The notes: a model not told the origin generated them from the letters alone. Counted from the stretch's first letter, positions 18,160 to 27,028 are shown. The stretch is DNA of 64,000 nucleotides from Escherichia boydii (GCA_041890495.1 CP169086.1:4030001-4094000); one strand, 5' to 3'. Made by a program: numbers and translations.

Positions 18160-19779
18160 ATGGCTCATTTTGCGCAGTCCCCTTCTTTTATTTTGCATCA
18201 GGTCACCTGTCAGTTTCCGACGGGCGATACTCTTTTTGGTCCGCTGAATCTTTCGCTGGAACCCGCACTGTGCGCGCTGGTTGGGCGCAACGGCAGCGGA
18301 AAAACGCGTCTGCTGCGTATGCTGGCGGGGCTGGACGAACCGGCTACCGGCCACATTGAACGCTTTGGCTCGCATGTCTGGGTGGCGCAGCAGCACGTTA
18401 TTGCTCCGCATACGACGCTGGCTGAACTGCTCGGGTATGACGTGATTTTTGCGGCGCGTAAGCGCATCGACAGCGGCGATTACCAGCCTGACGATCTGGA
18501 GCTGCTCGACGGCCACTGGGATGTTGCCGAGCGCCTGAGCGAGGCGTTTATCAATGCGAAGCTTCCACCATTTGATCCGGATAAGCCCGCCGGTGAACTC
18601 AGCGGCGGCGAACGCATTCGCGCCCTGCTGTGCGGGGCATTTACGGCTGAAGCGGATTTCCTGCTGCTGGACGAGCCCACGAACCATCTGGATCGACAAG
18701 GCCGGGCGTGGTTCTACGACCAGTTGAGTCGGTATCAGGGCGGCGTGCTGGTGGCCTCTCATGACCGCGAACTTCTGGAGCAGGTGCCGCGTATTCTTGA
18801 GCTGAGCGCCTCGGGTCTGCGCAGCTACGGCGGGAATTATGCGGATTATCAAACCCAGCGCGATGCCGAACAGCAGGCGGCCCGCTCGGCGCTGGAACAT
18901 GCGGCAACCGAGCGCAAACGCACACGAGCACGGATGCAAAAAGAGCACGACGACAGCCAGCGGCGTTCGGCAAAAACATTGCGCACCGTCGATACTCTGA
19001 ATATCGCGTCGTTCGAGCGGGTCAAATATAAAGGCGCGGCAAAGGAGCGGATCGGCTCCTGGAAAAAACAGCACAGCGAGCAGAATGAAGCCCTGAACGC
19101 CGCGGTAAACAAGGCGCGTGAACGCGTTGAAGAAGACAACCCGGTCATGTTCACCCTGCCGGGGAGTCAGATCCCGGAGGGGAAGCAGGTACTGGTGCTG
19201 GAGGATCTAGTGCTGCCGCATGTGCCTGTTCCTGCGCTCAACTTGCGGATGGACGGACCGATGCGCGTGGCGTTAAAGGGACCGAACGGCTGCGGAAAAT
19301 CGACGCTGTTAAAAACCATCCTCGGCGAGATTGCCCCCCGTTCGGGGACCTGTAAGGTTTCAGTCAGCTGCGCCTATCTCGACCAGCATCTGTCCAGGCT
19401 CGATCTTTCGCAGTCGGTCATGACGCATCTCAACCTGAGTCATACGCCTCTGGAAGAGGGGGTGTTGCGAACCCGTCTGGCGCAGCTTCAACTGGGTGCC
19501 GACAAAGTTACGCTTCCGCTGGCGGAGCTCAGCGGCGGCGAGCGTCTTAAGGCCGCCCTGGCCTGCGTGCTGTGGCGCGCGGAGGCCACGCAGCTTCTGC
19601 TGCTGGATGAACCGACCAACCATCTGGATCTGGCCTCGGTCCAGGCCATTGAAGCGGCGCTGGCCGGTTTCCCCGGGGCTCTGCTGGTGGTATCACACGA
19701 TGAGGCTTTTCTAAGAGGCTTAACGTTAACGCATGAATGGGTATGGGAAGAGGCGAGCTGGCGTTGTGAGAGCCTTTAA
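18160..19779 (+). CDS. ABC-F family ATPase, no K-12 counterpart at this site
   Basis: A 539-residue soluble protein with two ABC domains and no membrane segment. Domain 1 has Walker A GRNGSGKT, signature LSGGERIRA and Walker B LLLDEPTNHLD. A charged linker at about residues 230-330, rich in Arg, Lys and Glu, follows. Domain 2 has GPNGCGKST, LSGGERLKA and LLLDEPTNHLD. The LDEPTNHLD boxes and linker place it in ABC-F, a class of ribosome-binding translation factors (EttA, Uup, YheS, YbiT) that also includes antibiotic-protection proteins. Its start has AGGAG six bases upstream. It is shorter than YheS or Uup. Whether it is housekeeping or protective cannot be told from sequence. Confidence 0.88.
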   Translation: MAHFAQSPSFILHQVTCQFPTGDTLFGPLNLSLEPALCALVGRNGSGKTRLLRMLAGLDEPATGHIERFGSHVWVAQQHVIAPHTTLAELLGYDVIFAARKRIDSGDYQPDDLELLDGHWDVAERLSEAFINAKLPPFDPDKPAGELSGGERIRALLCGAFTAEADFLLLDEPTNHLDRQGRAWFYDQLSRYQGGVLVASHDRELLEQVPRILELSASGLRSYGGNYADYQTQRDAEQQAARSALEHAATERKRTRARMQKEHDDSQRRSAKTLRTVDTLNIASFERVKYKGAAKERIGSWKKQHSEQNEALNAAVNKARERVEEDNPVMFTLPGSQIPEGKQVLVLEDLVLPHVPVPALNLRMDGPMRVALKGPNGCGKSTLLKTILGEIAPRSGTCKVSVSCAYLDQHLSRLDLSQSVMTHLNLSHTPLEEGVLRTRLAQLQLGADKVTLPLAELSGGERLKAALACVLWRAEATQLLLLDEPTNHLDLASVQAIEAALAGFPGALLVVSHDEAFLRGLTLTHEWVWEEASWRCESL

Positions 19780-19786
19780 AACACAA

Positions 19787-19806
19787 GCCCCCGCAAAGGC
19801 GGGGGC
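19787..19806. terminator. stem-loop between convergent ABC-F gene and yiaG
   Basis: GCCCCCGC pairs with GCGGGGGC around a short AAAG loop. It lies between the two convergent stop codons and could end transcription from either side, although T runs are weak. Confidence 0.65.
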
Positions 19807-19818
19807 ATTCAATCTTCA

Positions 19819-20106
19819 CTACGCTATCTGTTTGCTGAGTGCAGGGTTGGCCTGAATCAGGCGCATCAGCCTTAACTCGGTTGGAGTGGGTTTCTCACGT
19901 TTTGACTCCCACTCCTGCACCATAGCCACGCTGACACCCATCGCTCTGGCGAATTCTTCCGTTTTCAGTCCTGTCCCTTTGCGCAATTGCTCATATTCTG
20001 TAAAGGGATTGGATTTTTGTTGCAGGGTAATCGTCTGCGGTACATCTTTAAAAATGATCTGTTCCAGGCTGCTCAGCAGCTCAAACTCAGGATCTTTATA
20101 TTCCAT
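19819..20106 (-). CDS. yiaG: HTH-type transcriptional regulator YiaG
   Basis: A 95-residue protein with a C-terminal Xre-type helix-turn-helix (GLKTEEFARAMGVSVAMVQEWESKREKP), the layout of HigA/MqsA-like antitoxin-class regulators. It corresponds to E. coli YiaG (96 residues), whose function is unknown. No toxin gene sits beside it in this window. TAAGAGGAG precedes the ATG. Confidence 0.85.
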   Translation of the reverse strand: MEYKDPEFELLSSLEQIIFKDVPQTITLQQKSNPFTEYEQLRKGTGLKTEEFARAMGVSVAMVQEWESKREKPTPTELRLMRLIQANPALSKQIA

Positions 20107-20436
20107 TGAGGACTCCTCTTAAATCTCACATCGTGATCAAGAACATCAGAGAGCCAGTTAAGAATAGTCCCTAATACGAACCCAGGATCGTCACGGGTGT
20201 GATTAATCGTGCGGTAACGATCGCTGTATCCGATTCAGCAATATGGACAGTTATGCTAATTCCCTGATTAGCCATACGTCGCCTTCGCCAGGTATTTTTT
20301 TGTAAATGGTAAGAAGTAAATCGGCAATAGCCGTTTTGTATGAAAGGGTATCCTGCAAGCCTGTCCTGGACTATCCTTGTCACGTCAGACACGCGTGTGT
20401 CGTTGTGCGCTTTTTTTGGGTGAAAGGAGTAAGAAA
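20107..20436. other. yiaG-yiaF intergenic region
   Basis: About 330 bases between divergent yiaG and yiaF. Short ORFs here lack ribosome sites and family resemblance, so I see no gene. It must carry the yiaG and yiaF promoters. The hokA/IS cluster found near this site in K-12 is absent. Confidence 0.5.
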
Positions 20437-21147
20437 ATGGCGACAGGAAAGTCCTGCTCTCGCTGGTTTGCGCCTCTTGCGGCGTTATTAATGGTAGTTA
20501 GCCTGAGTGGGTGTTTTGATAAAGAAGGCGATCAGCGTAAAGCGTTTATCGACTTCCTGCAGAATACAGTGATGCGTAGCGGTGAACGTCTACCAACCCT
20601 GACTGCCGATCAGAAAAAACAGTTTGGTCCTTTTGTCTCTGATTACGCGATTCTGTATGGTTATTCTCAGCAGGTGAATCAGGCGATGGATTCCGGTCTG
20701 CGCCCGGTTGTAGACAGCGTTAACGCAATTCGCGTACCGCAGGATTATATGACGCAGCGTGAACCGCTTCGCCAGTCCAACGGGGCGCTTGGCGTGCTGA
20801 GCCAGCAGTTGCAGAATGCGAAAATGCAGGCTGACGCGTCACGTTCTGCGCTGAAGCAGGGCGACGATCTCAAACCAGTCTTCGACAAAGTGTATGAGAA
20901 AGTGGTGACCAAGCCTTCTGAAGCGCTGCAACCGCTGATTCCGGCCGCGCAAATCTTCACGCAGCAGCTGGTTCAGGTGGGTGACTTTATCGCCCAGCAG
21001 GAGGCTCAGGTGAGCTTTGTTGCCAACGGCATTCAGTTCCCGACCTCGCAGCAGGCAAGCCAGTACAATACGCTGATTGGGCCACTGGCCTCCCAGCATC
21101 AGGCCTTTAGCCAGGCCTGGAGTGCCGCAGTCACGGCCACAGAATAA
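20437..21147 (+). CDS. yiaF: DUF3053 family lipoprotein YiaF
   Basis: The 236-residue lipoprotein has a signal peptide ending at SLSGC-FDKEGD, so the Cys should be lipidated. The rest is largely helical and Gln/Ala-rich. It matches E. coli YiaF in length and in blocks such as YGYSQQVNQAMDSGLRP. The start with AAAGGAGT upstream was preferred to a longer in-frame reading from 20377. The function is unknown; an envelope location is inferred. Confidence 0.85.
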   Translation: MATGKSCSRWFAPLAALLMVVSLSGCFDKEGDQRKAFIDFLQNTVMRSGERLPTLTADQKKQFGPFVSDYAILYGYSQQVNQAMDSGLRPVVDSVNAIRVPQDYMTQREPLRQSNGALGVLSQQLQNAKMQADASRSALKQGDDLKPVFDKVYEKVVTKPSEALQPLIPAAQIFTQQLVQVGDFIAQQEAQVSFVANGIQFPTSQQASQYNTLIGPLASQHQAFSQAWSAAVTATE

Positions 21148-21150
21148 ACC

Positions 21151-21182
21151 GAAAAAACCCCGCTTCCGGCGGGGTTTTTTTA
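21151..21182 (+). terminator. rho-independent terminator after yiaF
   Basis: ACCCCGC-TTCC-GGCGGGGT stem followed by a run of T. Confidence 0.9.
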
Positions 21183-21233
21183 TGCATATCGAAAATAACG
21201 CTTGTCATTCCTCTACCACATCGGTATAACTAT

Positions 21234-21392
21234 CCCCGTCGGTTTGTTACACAGACCTAAAGCAGTTTAGTAAAGCAGTCCAGATTGTTATCCATAGATA
21301 CCCCTCGTAGTGCACATTCCTTTAACGCTTCAAAATCTGTAAAGCACGCCATATCGCCGAAAGGCACACTTAATTATTAAAGGTAATACACT
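21234..21392 (+). promoter_or_regulatory. cspA cold-shock 5' untranslated leader
   Basis: The roughly 160 bases upstream of cspA match the long cspA leader of E. coli, especially the proximal half (CCTCGTAGTGCACATTCC through GCCGAAAGGCACACTTAA). In E. coli this leader refolds at low temperature, exposing the ribosome site and stabilising the message. The 5' end given is approximate because the promoter was not mapped. Confidence 0.8.
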
Positions 21393-21605
21393 ATGTCCGG
21401 TAAAATGACTGGTATCGTAAAATGGTTCAACGCTGACAAAGGCTTCGGCTTCATCACTCCTGACGATGGCTCTAAAGATGTGTTCGTACACTTCTCTGCT
21501 ATCCAGAACGATGGTTACAAATCTCTGGACGAAGGTCAGAAAGTGTCCTTCACCATCGAAAGCGGCGCTAAAGGCCCGGCAGCTGGTAACGTAACAAGCC
21601 TGTAA
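21393..21605 (+). CDS. cspA: major cold shock protein CspA
   Basis: The 70-residue single cold-shock domain carries both RNA-binding motifs (KGFGFI and VFVHF). It acts as an RNA chaperone that melts secondary structure after a temperature drop. The sequence is identical to K-12 CspA as I recall it, but this protein is nearly invariant in enterics. It follows the long regulated leader and ends at its own terminator. Confidence 0.97.
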
Positions 21606-21631
21606 GCTTCCAACCCAGTAGCACAAAATTC

Positions 21632-21658
21632 AAAAACCCGCCTTCTGGCGGGTTTTTT
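21632..21658 (+). terminator. rho-independent terminator after cspA
   Basis: AACCCGCC-TTCT-GGCGGGTT stem plus T run, lying between cspA and the convergent ghrB gene. Confidence 0.92.
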
Positions 21659-21663
21659 CGTTT

Positions 21664-22638
21664 CTATCGTTGCACCTGCGGGTTCACGCAGTTTAACTCC
21701 ACCTTTCCGCTAAGGGCGGCGATGAGATTATCGACCGCAGTGGCCGCCATGTTGTAGCGCGTCTCATGGGTTGCTGAGCCGATGTGCGGCAGCGAAACCA
21801 CGTTAGGCAGCGAAAGCAGCGGGGAATCCACCGGCAGCGGCTCCTGTTCAAAGACGTCCAGACCTGCTGCATGGATCTCACCGTTCTGCAGAGCCTCAAT
21901 CAGCGCCTTCTCATCCACCACCGGGCCTCGACCCGCGTTGATGAAAATGGCTGACTGCTTCATTTTCTTAAACGCCTCTTTACCAATCAGATGACGGGTT
22001 TCGTCCGTCAGCGGCAGAACCAGGCAAACAAAATCGGCTTCCTGCAGCAGGGTATCCAGTTCGCAGTAGCGGGCGTTGAAGCGTTCTTCGGCTTCACTGT
22101 GGTGGCGACGTGCGTTATACAGAATCGGCATGTTAAAACCAAAATGCGCGCGCTGCGCCAGCGCCAGCCCGATACGCCCCATGCCAACAATGCCCAGCGT
22201 TTTGCCGTGAACATCCACACCGAACCAGTCCGGACCAATGCTTTTTGTCCATTCGCCCGCTTTGACGCGCTCAGCCACTTCCACCACGCGACGGGCCGTG
22301 GTGAGCATCAGCGCCATCAGCGTGTCGGCCACGGTTTCCGTCAGGGCATGCGGCGTGTGCATCAGCAGGATCTTACGGGCGTTAAGGGCATCCACGTCAA
22401 AGTTGTCGTAACCCACGGAAACGGTTGAGGTAGCACGAAGCTTTGGCATTTTCTCCAGCAGGGCGACATCCACTTTTTCGCTTGAACCCAGCAGGCCTTC
22501 GGCGCTGGCAAACGCGTCGGCGTGCTGTGCCACGGTTTCCGGGCGCAGGTTCTTCACCTGCGTGACGGTGAAGTGCTCTTCAAGACGTTTCTGCAGATCT
22601 TCCGGCAGGGCTTTATACAAAATGACGGACGGCTTCAT
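21664..22638 (-). CDS. ghrB: 2-ketogluconate / glyoxylate-hydroxypyruvate reductase GhrB (KguD-like)
   Basis: A 324-residue D-2-hydroxyacid dehydrogenase. The NAD(P)-binding fold has GIVGMGRIG near residue 150. The catalytic Arg lies in NAGRGPVVDE and the His in LPHIGSATHETR. E. coli GhrB (TiaE, YiaE) reduces glyoxylate, hydroxypyruvate and 2-keto-D-gluconate. Here it is the last gene of a minus-strand run with kguT, kguK and kguE, the place taken by kguD (2-keto-6-phosphogluconate reductase) in Pseudomonas kgu operons. It may therefore act on the phosphorylated ketogluconate, an inference from context. Confidence 0.9.
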   Translation of the reverse strand: MKPSVILYKALPEDLQKRLEEHFTVTQVKNLRPETVAQHADAFASAEGLLGSSEKVDVALLEKMPKLRATSTVSVGYDNFDVDALNARKILLMHTPHALTETVADTLMALMLTTARRVVEVAERVKAGEWTKSIGPDWFGVDVHGKTLGIVGMGRIGLALAQRAHFGFNMPILYNARRHHSEAEERFNARYCELDTLLQEADFVCLVLPLTDETRHLIGKEAFKKMKQSAIFINAGRGPVVDEKALIEALQNGEIHAAGLDVFEQEPLPVDSPLLSLPNVVSLPHIGSATHETRYNMAATAVDNLIAALSGKVELNCVNPQVQR

Positions 22639-22664
22639 GCTAATCTCCGTTGATTTTTAAGGAT

Positions 22665-23945
22665 TCAGGCGTGGCGAGCGCCGACAGGGTGTTGTTGATT
22701 ATTAGCAGGCTTAACAATCAGAGTAAGCCACACCGAGGCGAAAAGCGCCACCCCCATAAAGATGTACGATGCGGACGGACTGCCGGTGGCACCGTTCAGG
22801 TAACCCACGAACCAGGAGCCGCAGAACGAACCCAGCGCCCCCATACTGTTAATCAGCGCCATCGCGCCACCCGCAACGTTACGCGGCAGCATCTCGGGGA
22901 TGATGGCGAAGAACGGTCCGTACGGGGCGTACATGGCCGCACCGGCAATCACCAGTAGCGTATAAGAAACCCAGAAGTGGTTTGCGCCCACGGCCCAGGA
23001 GCCAATAAAGGCGAAGGCAGCAATCAGCAGCAGCGGCCAGACAAAAAGCTTGCGGTTCTGCAGCTTGTCCGACGCCCAGGAGACGATGATCATCGCGATG
23101 GTCGCCGCCAGATACGGTACGGATGACAGCCAGCCTACTTCGACCATGCCGAGGTTCTCACCACCGCTACGAATAATTGATGGCAACCACAGCACAAAGC
23201 CGTACACGCCAATGCTCCAGGTAAAATACTGTGCGCAGAGCAGGATCACGTTGCGCGAGCGGAAGGCTTCACCATAGTTACGTACCGCCTTCAGACCTTG
23301 CTGTTCTTTATCCAGCTGCGCCTGCAGCGCCGCTTTTTCATCTTCGGAAAGCCATTTCGCCTGGGCAGGTTTATCTTTTACCAGCACCCACCAGCAGAAG
23401 GCCCAGATAATCGCCGGCACCCCTTCAATGATGAACATTTCGCGCCAGCCGAAGGACTGGATCAGGTAGCCCGACACCACCGACATCCACAGTACCGTGA
23501 CCGGGTTACCGAGGATCAGGAAGGTATTCGCGCGCGAGCGCTCAGATTTGGTGAACCAGTTGCTGATATAGATCAGCATCGCGGGCATAACCGCCGCCTC
23601 AACGACGCCGAGGATAAAGCGAATGGCGGCCAGGGCAGGAATATTGTTCACCATGCCGGTCAGCGACGCGCAGGCGCCCCACAGGATCAGACAGATGAAG
23701 ATCAGCTTACGCACGCTGCGGCGTTCCGCATAAATCGCGCCGGGGATCTGGAAGAAGAAGTAGCCTAGGAAGAAAAGGGCACCCAGCAGGGAGGAGATTC
23801 CTTTGGTGATGCCGAGGTCCTCGGTGATCCCCGCTGCGGACGCGAAGCTGAAGTTGGCACGGTCAAGGTACGCCAGGCTGTACGTGATAAACACGATTGG
23901 CATGATGTACCACCAGCGTTTTACTGCGTTGGTCGAACTGTTCAT
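22665..23945 (-). CDS. kguT: MFS transporter, probable 2-ketogluconate permease KguT
   Basis: A 426-residue major facilitator protein with about twelve hydrophobic segments, of the anion:cation symporter (phthalate/glucarate permease) type; AYLDRANFSFA is typical of that group near the first helix. The start MNSSTNAVKRW was chosen because AGAGG lies upstream; the 17-residue extension lacks support. Its neighbours (a PfkB-type kinase, a sugar epimerase-like protein, GhrB and a LacI regulator) match kgu operons, so 2-keto-D-gluconate is the likely substrate. A CTCTCCC repeat separates it from kguK, so expression of the two may differ. Confidence 0.82.
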   Translation of the reverse strand: MNSSTNAVKRWWYIMPIVFITYSLAYLDRANFSFASAAGITEDLGITKGISSLLGALFFLGYFFFQIPGAIYAERRSVRKLIFICLILWGACASLTGMVNNIPALAAIRFILGVVEAAVMPAMLIYISNWFTKSERSRANTFLILGNPVTVLWMSVVSGYLIQSFGWREMFIIEGVPAIIWAFCWWVLVKDKPAQAKWLSEDEKAALQAQLDKEQQGLKAVRNYGEAFRSRNVILLCAQYFTWSIGVYGFVLWLPSIIRSGGENLGMVEVGWLSSVPYLAATIAMIIVSWASDKLQNRKLFVWPLLLIAAFAFIGSWAVGANHFWVSYTLLVIAGAAMYAPYGPFFAIIPEMLPRNVAGGAMALINSMGALGSFCGSWFVGYLNGATGSPSASYIFMGVALFASVWLTLIVKPANNQQHPVGARHA

Positions 23946-24026
23946 AGGCTTGCCTCTGTTGTTGAGGTTGTTACCGCCGTTGTCTGTAGGGTACACGGTG
24001 GTTTGTTTTGTTGAGTGCGATTTGCT

Positions 24027-24108
24027 CCCCTAACTCCAGCCCTCTCCCCAAAGGGAAGAGGGTTTACGAGTTCCCTCGCCCCTTTGGGGAGAGGGTTAGG
24101 GTGAGGGG
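24027..24108. repeat. CTCTCCC palindromic repeat, copy B (double)
   Basis: Two adjacent palindromes: one around CCCTCTCCCCAAAGGGAAGAGGG and one around CCCCTTTGGGGAGAGGG, the latter followed by TTAGGGTGAGGGG. They fill most of the kguK-kguT gap. Same family as copies A and C. Confidence 0.65.
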
Positions 24109-24113
24109 AATGT

Positions 24114-25052
24114 TTATTCGTTAAGTTCTGCTCGCGTTGGTAATCCTTCGCTGTCGCCCTGCACCTGAATGGCCAGCGAGCCAATCTTGTTGCCTCGCGC
24201 GACGGCCTGCGGCAGCGTTTTGCCTTCCAGCAGGGCGCTTATCACGCCCACGGCAAAGCCGTCGCCCGCGCCGACGGTGTCGACAACGTTTTCAACCTTC
24301 ACCGCCGCGACCGCACCCTGTTCGCCGTTGGCCGTCTTGAACCATGCGCCATCGGCACCGGTCTTCAGCACTACCGCTTTTACCCCTTTATTCAGGTAGA
24401 AATCAGCAATGCCTTCCGGCGTGCTTTCGCCGGTCAGGATCATCCCTTCTTTCAGGCCCGGCAGAACCCAGTCCGCCCTGAACGCCAGACGGTTCAGTTT
24501 CTCCACCATTTCCGCTTCGCTTTTCCACAGCACCGGGCGCAGGTTAGGGTCGAACGATATGGTCTTACCTTGGGCTTTCATTGTGGTCGCGGCATGATCG
24601 AGCAGCTCATACGAGCTGGCAGAGAGCGCTGCCGCCACGCCGCTCAGGTGCAGGTGACGTGCGCCAGCGAAATAATCGGCGTGATAATCCACCACAGAGA
24701 GGTGGCTTGCGGCCGATCCTTTACGGAAATACTCTACAATGGGATCGGTTCCATTTTCGACCTTAGATTTAAGCTGAAAGCCGGTAGGGAAGCGTCCGTC
24801 GAGGGTGACGCCTGAGGCATCGATACGCTCTTTTTTCAGCGAATCGAGAACGAAATGGCCAAAGCTGTCGTCCCCCACGCGGCTGACCCAGCCGACGTTC
24901 AGGCCGAGACGCGCCAGGCCGGTCGCGACGTTCAGCTCTGCGCCTGCGACGCGTTTGATAAAGTGCTCTACCGCGCTCAGTTCGCCCGTTTCAGTGGCGA
25001 CAAACATCGCCATGGCTTCCCCGATCGTGATGACATCCAGCGTCTTGTGCAT
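24114..25052 (-). CDS. kguK: PfkB-family sugar kinase, probable 2-ketogluconokinase KguK
   Basis: A 312-residue ribokinase/PfkB kinase. Signature 1 is near residues 35-55 (RVAGAELNVATGLARLG). Signature 2 (DTVGAGDGFAVG) carries the catalytic Asp near residue 255. It is expected to phosphorylate 2-keto-D-gluconate to 2-keto-6-phosphogluconate; 2-keto-3-deoxygluconate kinases have the same fold and are the main alternative. Its start is three bases after the kguE stop, so the two are tightly coupled. Context favours the kgu assignment. Confidence 0.82.
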   Translation of the reverse strand: MHKTLDVITIGEAMAMFVATETGELSAVEHFIKRVAGAELNVATGLARLGLNVGWVSRVGDDSFGHFVLDSLKKERIDASGVTLDGRFPTGFQLKSKVENGTDPIVEYFRKGSAASHLSVVDYHADYFAGARHLHLSGVAAALSASSYELLDHAATTMKAQGKTISFDPNLRPVLWKSEAEMVEKLNRLAFRADWVLPGLKEGMILTGESTPEGIADFYLNKGVKAVVLKTGADGAWFKTANGEQGAVAAVKVENVVDTVGAGDGFAVGVISALLEGKTLPQAVARGNKIGSLAIQVQGDSEGLPTRAELNE

Positions 25053-25055
25053 GGT

Positions 25056-25805
25056 TTACTCCTCGCGCAGCAGGTTGACGTAATGGCGGGTAACGGCGGT
25101 TAAATCCGCCCCTTCCAGCGGGAATTCGATGCCGCGTGGAGCATCGTCAGGCAGCTGGCCGAGCAGATCCAGCCAGCGCGCATCGGCGTGGTCCGGCGCC
25201 ACGGCGCGGAAGTTATCTTTATGCGGCACGGCGGCTTTAACGTGGATATAGCTCACCGCGGGGGCCAGATGACGGGCGGCCTCTTCGGGTGAATCGCCAA
25301 CCCACAGCCAGTTGCCCATGTCGAAGGTCAGCGTGACGGGCAATGCCATTTCCCGACAGGCGGCCTGGAAGCGTTGCATGGGCGCGAGCTGTCCGCAGTC
25401 GGTCTGATCGTTCTCCACGACCAGCGCCATGCCGCTTGCGTTCAGCAGCGTACGCAGGGCGTTGAGATGCTGCGCGTCGCTGAAATGGCCGAGGGAAACC
25501 TTCAGCCACAGGGCGTTCAGGGTGTTGGCCTCAGAAAGATAGCGGGTCAGGTCCGGGTTGAGGGTGCCGTCTGGCATAAACAGGGCTGCGGGGGCGGAGT
25601 AGCACGCCAGCAGGCCGAGCAGCTCAATGGATTCTCCCAGCGCAGGCAGCGCCAGCAGCTCTTCGCTGTTGAACAGTTCCCGGCGGATCTCCACGCCGTC
25701 TGCTCCTGCGCCTGCAATAACGGGCAGCATCGCCCGCTGACCGCCTGCCTGTCGCACCTGTTCCGCACCGTACGCGGCGGTGACCACCATAATTTTCCTG
25801 CCCAT
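25056..25805 (-). CDS. kguE: sugar phosphate isomerase/epimerase family protein, KguE-like
   Basis: A 249-residue TIM-barrel protein of the xylose-isomerase-like / AP endonuclease 2 fold, with conserved metal-site segments GIEFPLEGADL near the C terminus and LTFDMGNWLWVG in the middle. KguE is part of Pseudomonas 2-ketogluconate operons, with a poorly defined role. MGRKIMVV was used as start (GGAG seven bases upstream); an ATG five codons later is nearly as good. It is the first structural gene after the LacI-type regulator, with an operator-like palindrome 42 bases upstream. Confidence 0.78.
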   Translation of the reverse strand: MGRKIMVVTAAYGAEQVRQAGGQRAMLPVIAGAGADGVEIRRELFNSEELLALPALGESIELLGLLACYSAPAALFMPDGTLNPDLTRYLSEANTLNALWLKVSLGHFSDAQHLNALRTLLNASGMALVVENDQTDCGQLAPMQRFQAACREMALPVTLTFDMGNWLWVGDSPEEAARHLAPAVSYIHVKAAVPHKDNFRAVAPDHADARWLDLLGQLPDDAPRGIEFPLEGADLTAVTRHYVNLLREE

Positions 25806-25846
25806 CTTCGGACTCCATCGCAACATATCAATACTATTACGCTAGA

Positions 25847-25860
25847 TGGAACCGGTTCCA
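25847..25860. promoter_or_regulatory. LacI/PtxS-type operator upstream of kguE
   Basis: TGGAACCGGTTCCA is a perfect 14-base palindrome with the central CCGG typical of LacI-family operators. It differs by one symmetric position from the PtxS operator I recall (TGAAACCGGTTTCA), which controls Pseudomonas kgu genes. It lies 42 bases before the kguE start and just downstream of the regulator gene. Confidence 0.75.
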
Positions 25861-25908
25861 AAGAAAAGGTCAGGATGTCGAATTTATGATCGGTATCACA
25901 AGGGAAAA

Positions 25909-26925
25909 TTAACGCGCCGTGGAGCCGCGAACGATCAGCTCGCCGGAGAAGACCTGCTCGCGAACGGCATCGCTGGTGCCTTCAATGCGACGAACCACTT
26001 GTTCAACAGCAGCATAGCCAATCTGCCAGGTGGGTTGTTTGAGGGTGGTAATGCCTACGCCAGCCAGTTCCGCCCACTCCAGTTCATCAAATCCCAGCAG
26101 ACCGATATCGCTGCCCCAGTGCAGGCCAATGCGCTTGAGCGAGCGAGCAACCTGCAGGGTTAACGCCCCGTTGGCGGAGATAACGGCTTTTCGCATCCCG
26201 CGATGGCGCATGTGGAACTGACGCAGGGTGTTGTCGAGCTGCGCGGCTTCGTGCAGCGGCGTTTCGGCATTTTCGGCGATCACGCCGGGATATCGCTCCA
26301 GCGTGGCGCGAAATGCGCTCAGGCGCTCACGTCGGGTGTTGACCATCCCCAGCGGTTCACTCAGAAACAGAATGGCCTCGAAACCCTGTTCGATGAGATG
26401 TTCGGTGGCGGTCGTTGCGGCCTGGGTGTTGTCCAGCCCCACCACATCGCAGGCAAATTCCGGGATTTTACGGTCGATGAGCACCATGGGCAGGGAGGAT
26501 TGCTGCAGGCGGTTTAAACCCTCTTCCCGCATGCCTACCGCGTTAACCACAATTCCTTCGACCTGGTAGCTGCGCAGCAGATCGAGGTAGTGCAGCTCCT
26601 GATCGACTTCGTTGTTGGTATTACAGACCAGCGGCGTGAAACCCTTCTCGCGACAGGCGGCTTCAATACCGCTGAGCACGTTAACGGAATAGGGATTAGT
26701 GATATCGGCGATGATCAGCCCGATAAGGCGGGTGCGGCCGCGTTTGAGCCCGCGCGCCATGAGGCTGGGACGGTAGTCGAGATCGGCGATGGCCTGTTCA
26801 ATTCGCGCCAGCAATGCGTCGGACAACAGGTGTTTCTCGCAGTTAAGGTAGCGCGAAATACTGGTTTTACCGGTTTTGGCTGCTTTCGCCACGTCGCTGA
26901 TGGTGGCTCGGGCTGGTTTGCTCAT
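25909..26925 (-). CDS. LacI-family regulator of the kgu operon (PtxS-like)
   Basis: A 338-residue LacI/GalR-type repressor. The N-terminal HTH (ATISDVAKAAKTGKTSISRYLN) is followed by the hinge and a periplasmic-binding-like effector domain (LIGLIIADITNPYSVNVLSG). The start MSKPARAT was preferred to an extension beginning at 27081 that reads through a repeat. Its place directly upstream of kguEKT-ghrB, with a PtxS-like palindrome between, suggests it represses this operon and responds to 2-ketogluconate. The effector is inferred from the Pseudomonas system. Confidence 0.85.
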   Translation of the reverse strand: MSKPARATISDVAKAAKTGKTSISRYLNCEKHLLSDALLARIEQAIADLDYRPSLMARGLKRGRTRLIGLIIADITNPYSVNVLSGIEAACREKGFTPLVCNTNNEVDQELHYLDLLRSYQVEGIVVNAVGMREEGLNRLQQSSLPMVLIDRKIPEFACDVVGLDNTQAATTATEHLIEQGFEAILFLSEPLGMVNTRRERLSAFRATLERYPGVIAENAETPLHEAAQLDNTLRQFHMRHRGMRKAVISANGALTLQVARSLKRIGLHWGSDIGLLGFDELEWAELAGVGITTLKQPTWQIGYAAVEQVVRRIEGTSDAVREQVFSGELIVRGSTAR

Positions 26926-27028
26926 CGCTGATTTCCCTGAATTTAGTGAGAATACCTTAGCGGGAAAATCTGGCGAATCAAGCATTTTGCCGGGTGGCGA
27001 TGCGCTTACCGGAGGTTGCGGTCTGATG

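Noticed and set aside
20171..20392. 73-codon ORF antisense to the yiaF upstream region
   Set aside because: No ribosome site or family resemblance; it covers the probable promoter area.
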